Below are positions 8,413-11,011 of a stretch of 11,011 nt of DNA, one piece after another. The translations under genes were made by a program, and so were the position numbers. The stretch covers positions 1-11,011 of the forward strand of contig JAUIJO010000093.1 of the NCBI GenBank assembly GCA_030431185.1. Direction: 5' to 3'. Origin of the DNA: Gammaproteobacteria bacterium (GTDB taxonomy: Bacteria > Pseudomonadota > Gammaproteobacteria > Xanthomonadales > Xanthomonadaceae). Positions within the stretch are counted from its first letter, which is position 1, and the number at the start of each line of letters is the position of its first letter. Below the pieces are notes generated by a model, which saw only the letters and a program-made list of their open reading frames with translations, was not told the origin of the DNA and made no database searches.

Positions 8413-8670
8413 ATGCTGCCGCCCCGCCTGCTCCGAAGCGTGTACCTGCCGACCATGCTGATCGCCTTGCTCCTGCTGGGTGGTGTCGCCGTGTCCGTGA
8501 TCCACGAAGGCCTCCTGGCGGGGCGTGCGGAAGCGTGGATGGTGCTCTGGGTGCTCGGCTTCGTGCTGGGCCTGCCCGCCCTGCTGCTGGTGTTGCCGGC
8601 CCTGAACACCCTCATCGACTTGGCCCGCTCCCGGGACAATGTCCCATGTGCGGGAGGTAAAATCCCGTGA
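8413..8670 (+). CDS. Small two-helix inner-membrane protein, DUF2798-like
   Basis: The 85-residue protein has two hydrophobic segments: residues about 12-30 (LPTMLIALLLLGGVAVSVI) and about 42-68 (WMVLWVLGFVLGLPALLLVLPALNTLI). The Trp-rich second helix with Pro55 and Pro62 and the overall length fit the DUF2798 family, whose function is unknown. The start ATG has GGGAG 6 nt upstream. It is the first gene of the operon divergent from the LysR gene, and its TGA overlaps the GTG of the next gene by 4 nt, so the two are co-translated. The last ten codons (NVPCAGGKIP) lie over a dyad that includes the next gene's ribosome binding site, so this end of the protein may be shaped by that RNA structure. 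A role in the membrane beside the efflux pump is only inferred from position. Confidence 0.75.
   Translation: MLPPRLLRSVYLPTMLIALLLLGGVAVSVIHEGLLAGRAEAWMVLWVLGFVLGLPALLLVLPALNTLIDLARSRDNVPCAGGKIP
8624..8654 (+). promoter_or_regulatory. Symmetric dyad overlapping the Shine-Dalgarno of the SDR gene
   Basis: The core GGGACA-A-TGTCCC (8633-8645) is perfect, and the outer arms CCCGC (8624-8628) and GCGGG (8650-8654) are symmetric about the same centre (8639). The 3' outer arm runs into the strong ribosome binding site GGGAGGT (8652-8658). If the RNA folds, the start of that site is paired. Ribosomes finishing the upstream small gene would open it, which fits coupling through the GTGA overlap. It could instead be a DNA operator. 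Confidence 0.4.
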
Positions 8671-8676
8671 CCGGGA
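8663..8676 (+). promoter_or_regulatory. Mini-hairpin containing the GTG start codon of the SDR gene
   Basis: TCCCG (8663-8667) pairs with CGGGA (8672-8676) around the loop TGAC. The GTG start (8667-8669) and the overlapping TGA stop (8668-8670) sit at the stem-loop boundary. It follows immediately on the dyad over the ribosome binding site, so the whole initiation region could be structured. It is short, and chance is possible. Confidence 0.3.
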
Positions 8677-9722
8677 CAACACTCGCCCCGGTGCTGGTGC
8701 TCGGTGCCGACGGCGGCATCGGCCGCGGTGTCGTTCAGGCGGTGCTGGCCCGTCGCCGCCCGGTCGTCGCGGTCGCGGGCCAGGCCGGGGCCCTCGCCGA
8801 CCTGCAGGCCCGGGCGCCCCGCGGCCTGCTGACGGTGGTGGCCGGCGCGGTGTCGAACGATCGCGAGGGCGCGGCGCTGGCCGAGCGCCTGCGCGCGCTG
8901 GACCGCCCGCTGGGCGGCATGGTCGCCTGCCTGTGCGGCCATGCCGGCCCGGGACGCCTGCTCGACCAGCCCGCCGACGCGCTGCGGCGGCGCCTCGACG
9001 AGGACCTGCTGCCACACCTGGCGGCCGCGCGGCAGTTGCTGCCGCTGCTGTCGGAGCGCGGCCACAACCGCACCTACGTGTTGATCGGCGGCCCCGGCGA
9101 CGAACGGCCCTGGGCCGGGTACGGCCACCGCTCGGTCGGTGCGGCGGCGCTGCGGATGATGGCCCGGGTCCTGCACGACGAGGCGCGCCGCCAGGACGTG
9201 CGCGTGCACCTGCTCAGCGTGTCGCGGCCGGTCTGCATCGATCCGCGCCAGGCCCGCCAGCACCCCGACTGGCCCAGCGCGCGCGCGGTCGGCCAGCGGG
9301 CCCTGGCCCTGATCGACCGCGATTGCCGTTCCAGCCCCCTCCCGGCCGTGGTCCAGTTCGCCGAACCGGCGCTGGACGCCGCGTCGCCGTTGGAGGACTT
9401 GACCTCGAGTCCGCTTGAGGTCGTAACGTCCACCCCGCCCGCCGCCGGCGCCCTCGTGGCGAGCGGTCCCGGCACGGATGCGGCGTCCCGCGCGGACGTC
9501 GATGTCGAACCGGGCCCGCGTGGCACGTCATTCAAGTCACGGCCCACCGACGGGAGCGTCACGCCCGGCGCCCCCGCCCCGTCCACCCCGACGACGGACC
9601 TCGACGCCCGTGCGTCCCGCCTGCTGACAGAGGGTTGTCAGCAGGCGGCGCGCAGGCTGTTGCGAGGACTGTTGCCGACCTGCGCCTCCCCCTCCTTACC
9701 GGACAAGGATCTCCCGTCATGA
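8667..9722 (+). CDS. Short-chain dehydrogenase/reductase-like protein with degenerate active site and long low-complexity tail
   Basis: The 351-residue protein opens with a Rossmann fold: VLVLGADGGIGRG (residues 9-21) is the glycine-rich NAD(P)-binding motif. CLCGHAG (88-94) takes the place of the usual NNAG. The catalytic region is unusual: Tyr152 (GYGHRS) is present, but the Lys of YxxxK is Ser156, and the usual Ser is replaced by Gly in VLIGG (138-142). Cofactor binding without normal dehydrogenase chemistry is therefore plausible. The fold ends near residue 235; residues about 236-351 are rich in Pro, Ser, Thr, Ala and Asp and look disordered. The GTG start has GGGAGGT 8 nt upstream and overlaps the previous stop by 4 nt. 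The position before an RND adaptor matches smeU1 of the Stenotrophomonas smeU1VWU2X operon, which also codes an SDR; equivalence is inferred. Confidence 0.8.
   Translation: MTGTTLAPVLVLGADGGIGRGVVQAVLARRRPVVAVAGQAGALADLQARAPRGLLTVVAGAVSNDREGAALAERLRALDRPLGGMVACLCGHAGPGRLLDQPADALRRRLDEDLLPHLAAARQLLPLLSERGHNRTYVLIGGPGDERPWAGYGHRSVGAAALRMMARVLHDEARRQDVRVHLLSVSRPVCIDPRQARQHPDWPSARAVGQRALALIDRDCRSSPLPAVVQFAEPALDAASPLEDLTSSPLEVVTSTPPAAGALVASGPGTDAASRADVDVEPGPRGTSFKSRPTDGSVTPGAPAPSTPTTDLDARASRLLTEGCQQAARRLLRGLLPTCASPSLPDKDLPS
9401..9422 (+). repeat. Inverted repeat GACCTC-N10-GAGGTC within the SDR tail
   Basis: Perfect 6-bp arms at 9401-9406 and 9417-9422 lie at the start of the low-complexity tail-coding region. 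As DNA it resembles a small operator; as RNA it makes a weak stem with a 10-nt loop. No function can be assigned. Confidence 0.35.
9617..9648 (+). repeat. Perfect 13-bp inverted repeat (strong RNA hairpin) at the end of the SDR gene
   Basis: Arms at 9617-9629 (CCGCCTGCTGACA) and 9636-9648 (TGTCAGCAGGCGG) are exactly complementary around the 6-nt loop GAGGGT. The pairing stops at C9616/C9649. It lies in frame inside the SDR tail, 70 bp before the adaptor ATG. No T-tract follows, so it is not a standard terminator. It could stabilise or mark processing of the operon mRNA, cause partial termination, or be a mobile-repeat remnant such as a REP-like unit. Confidence 0.6.
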
Positions 9723-10987
9723 ACCGCCTTCCCCACAATGCCCTCCACCACCGCCCGCACCGGCGCGAAAGCCAGTCGGGCCGCGGCCTGCCCCTGCCCG
9801 TGCTCGCCCTCGGCCTGGCGCTGGCCGTGGTCCTGGCCGGCTGCGGCAGCGAAGCCAGCCCCGGCGGCGCACCGCCGCCGCCGGAAGTCAGCGTCGCCCC
9901 CGTCGTCAGCCGCGACGTTCAACCCTGGGACGACTTCACCGGCCGCGTGCGCGCGGTCGAGACCGTCGAGCTTCGACCCCGCGTGAGCGGCTACGTGGAA
10001 CGCGTCGCCTTCCAGGAAGGCCAGGTCGTCAAGAAAGGCGACCTGCTCTTCGTGATCGACCCGCGCCGCTACCGCGCCGAGCTCGAACAGGCCCAGGCCG
10101 ACCTGGCCCGCGCACGCAGCGAGGCCGAGCTGGCCCGCACCCAGCACGCGCGTGCCCAGTCGCTCGTCGACGCCAAGGCGATCTCGCGCGAGGAATTCGA
10201 GAGCCGGCGTGCGAGCCGCTCGCAGGCCGAAGCGGCGGTGCGCGCCGCCGACGCCGCGCTCGACCGCGCCCGCCTCGACCTGCAGTTCGCCGAGGTGCGC
10301 GCACCCATTTCCGGTCGCGCCGGTCGCGCCATGGTCACCACCGGCAACCTCGCGCAGGCCGACAGCACCGTGCTGACGACCCTGGTGTCGATGGACCCGG
10401 TTCACGTCTACTTCGAGGCCGACGAGCAGACCTGGCAGGGCTATGCGGCCGCCGCGGTGGCCGAAGGCGACAGCGCCAGCGCCGACGTGCAGGGCAACGC
10501 GGTCGAAGTGGGGCTGGCCAACGAGGACGGCTACCCGCACGCCGGGCGCGTGGACTTCGTCGACAACCAGGTCGACAGCGACACCGGCACCCTGCGCGTC
10601 CGCGCCGTGGTGCCGAACGCCGACGGCCGGCTCACCCCGGGCCAGTTCGCCCGCGTCCGCCTGCAGGGCAGCCAGGCCCATCCGGCCCTGCTGGTCGACG
10701 GCAAGGCGGTCCTCACCGACCAGGACCGCAAGTACGTGTACGTGCTCGGCGAGGGCAGCACCGCCGCCCGCAAGGACATCGTGCTCGGTCGCGAGGTCAA
10801 CGGCCTGCGCGAGGTCGTGTCCGGGCTGGAGGCGGGCGACCGCGTGATCGTGCACGGCGTGCAGAAGGTGTTCTTCCCCGGCATGCCGGTCGCCCCGGTG
10901 CCGGTGGAGATGGGCGCACCGCCGCCGTCGCCGCAGGTCGCCGCCGCCGGCACCGATTCCCCTGGGCCCGCGGGAGGGAGCCGATGA
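9719..10987 (+). CDS. RND efflux periplasmic adaptor lipoprotein, MexE/OqxA/SmeV type
   Basis: This 422-residue membrane fusion protein would link an inner-membrane RND pump to an outer-membrane channel. Its lipoprotein signal is LAVVLAGC with lipobox L39-A-G-C42, preceded by a long basic, His-rich n-region of about 23 residues. The barrel and lipoyl segments follow: DDFTGRVRAVETVELRPRVSGY (71-92), then EGQVVKKGDLLFVIDP (100-115). An Ala/Arg/Glu-rich coiled-coil hairpin covers about 117-205. The second lipoyl half (RAPISGRAGRAMVTTGNLAQ) and the beta-barrel and membrane-proximal domains come next. The end (about 398-422) is Pro/Gly/Ala-rich. The FTGR...VSGYV...VKKGDLLFVIDP pattern is typical of the MexE/OqxA branch. 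The ATG at 9719 is preferred to an in-frame upstream start (9635) because AAGGA lies 9 nt upstream and the lipoprotein signal begins there. It overlaps the SDR stop by 4 nt. Confidence 0.92.
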   Translation: MNRLPHNALHHRPHRRESQSGRGLPLPVLALGLALAVVLAGCGSEASPGGAPPPPEVSVAPVVSRDVQPWDDFTGRVRAVETVELRPRVSGYVERVAFQEGQVVKKGDLLFVIDPRRYRAELEQAQADLARARSEAELARTQHARAQSLVDAKAISREEFESRRASRSQAEAAVRAADAALDRARLDLQFAEVRAPISGRAGRAMVTTGNLAQADSTVLTTLVSMDPVHVYFEADEQTWQGYAAAAVAEGDSASADVQGNAVEVGLANEDGYPHAGRVDFVDNQVDSDTGTLRVRAVVPNADGRLTPGQFARVRLQGSQAHPALLVDGKAVLTDQDRKYVYVLGEGSTAARKDIVLGREVNGLREVVSGLEAGDRVIVHGVQKVFFPGMPVAPVPVEMGAPPPSPQVAAAGTDSPGPAGGSR

Positions 10988-11011
10988 CGCCGTCCTCGTC
11001 CGGCGCGTCGC
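10984..11011 (+). CDS. Start of the next operon gene, probably the RND inner-membrane pump (partial)
   Basis: Only nine codons are visible (MTPSSSGAS), too few to identify by sequence. The ATG overlaps the adaptor's TGA by 4 nt and has GGAGG (10973-10977) 6 nt upstream, so a gene start here is well supported. In MexEF- and SmeVW-like operons the gene after the adaptor codes the RND permease, so that product is inferred from position. The Ser-rich opening differs from the usual MexF-type start, so an N-terminal extension or a different product is possible. Confidence 0.6.

Noticed and set aside
8337..9263. Minus-strand open frame of 308 codons opposite the DUF2798 and SDR genes
   Set aside because: It lacks a family signature and lies opposite a plus-strand gene with a glycine-rich Rossmann motif and a strong ribosome binding site.
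9635..9718. Alternative upstream start for the adaptor at 9635
   Set aside because: It would place 28 residues before the lipoprotein signal and begins inside the 13-bp hairpin loop; the ATG at 9719 has a Shine-Dalgarno at proper spacing and the usual 4-nt overlap.
9638..10855. A 405-codon minus-strand open frame opposite the adaptor gene
   Set aside because: The plus strand codes a clear MexE-type adaptor with a lipobox; the antisense product is Gly/Ala/Val/His-rich with no recognisable domain.
1..11011. CRISPR array, tRNA, rRNA, insertion sequence or phage genes
   Set aside because: No regularly spaced repeats, no cloverleaf-like sequence noticed, and no transposase, integrase or terminal repeat features were seen on reading both strands.

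Overview
The window is dense, GC-rich proteobacterial chromosome with seven identifiable genes and almost no spacer. Base composition, codon use and gene content (a recC-recB pair, an OprO/OprP-type porin, and a LysR-SDR-RND efflux locus resembling Stenotrophomonas smeU1VWU2X) suggest a gammaproteobacterium of the Lysobacter/Luteimonas/Stenotrophomonas group. That placement is inference; no rRNA or other phylogenetic marker is present.

Left part (1-5786, minus strand): recC followed 5 bp later by recB, coding two subunits of the RecBCD helicase-nuclease. recB runs off the left edge after 778 codons, inside helicase motif V, so its nuclease domain, and recD if it follows, lie outside. Both genes are open throughout what is visible.

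Middle (5787-7236): a 132-bp spacer separates recC from a divergent outer-membrane porin of the phosphate-selective O/P family, with a signal peptide and a C-terminal aromatic residue. The porin converges on a LysR-type regulator, with a 16-bp palindrome between the two stop codons.

Right part (7237-11011): the LysR gene (minus) is divergent from a tightly packed plus-strand operon. Its order is a two-helix membrane protein (DUF2798-like), a short-chain dehydrogenase/reductase-like protein, a lipoprotein RND adaptor of the MexE/OqxA type, and the first nine codons of the next gene, presumably the RND pump. Each of the three junctions is a 4-nt stop/start overlap. The layout matches a LysR-controlled MexEF/SmeVW-type efflux operon. 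The DUF2798 gene at its head, the degenerate SDR active site and the long low-complexity SDR tail are unusual points.

The most interesting non-coding structure is in this operon. There is a relatively AT-rich island with a sigma70-like promoter and two dyads in the LysR intergenic region. A symmetric dyad overlaps the Shine-Dalgarno of the SDR gene, with a second small hairpin carrying its GTG start. A perfect 13-bp inverted repeat sits inside the end of the SDR coding region just before the adaptor gene. I found no tRNA, rRNA, CRISPR array, insertion sequence or other mobile element, and no evidence of a wholly new system.
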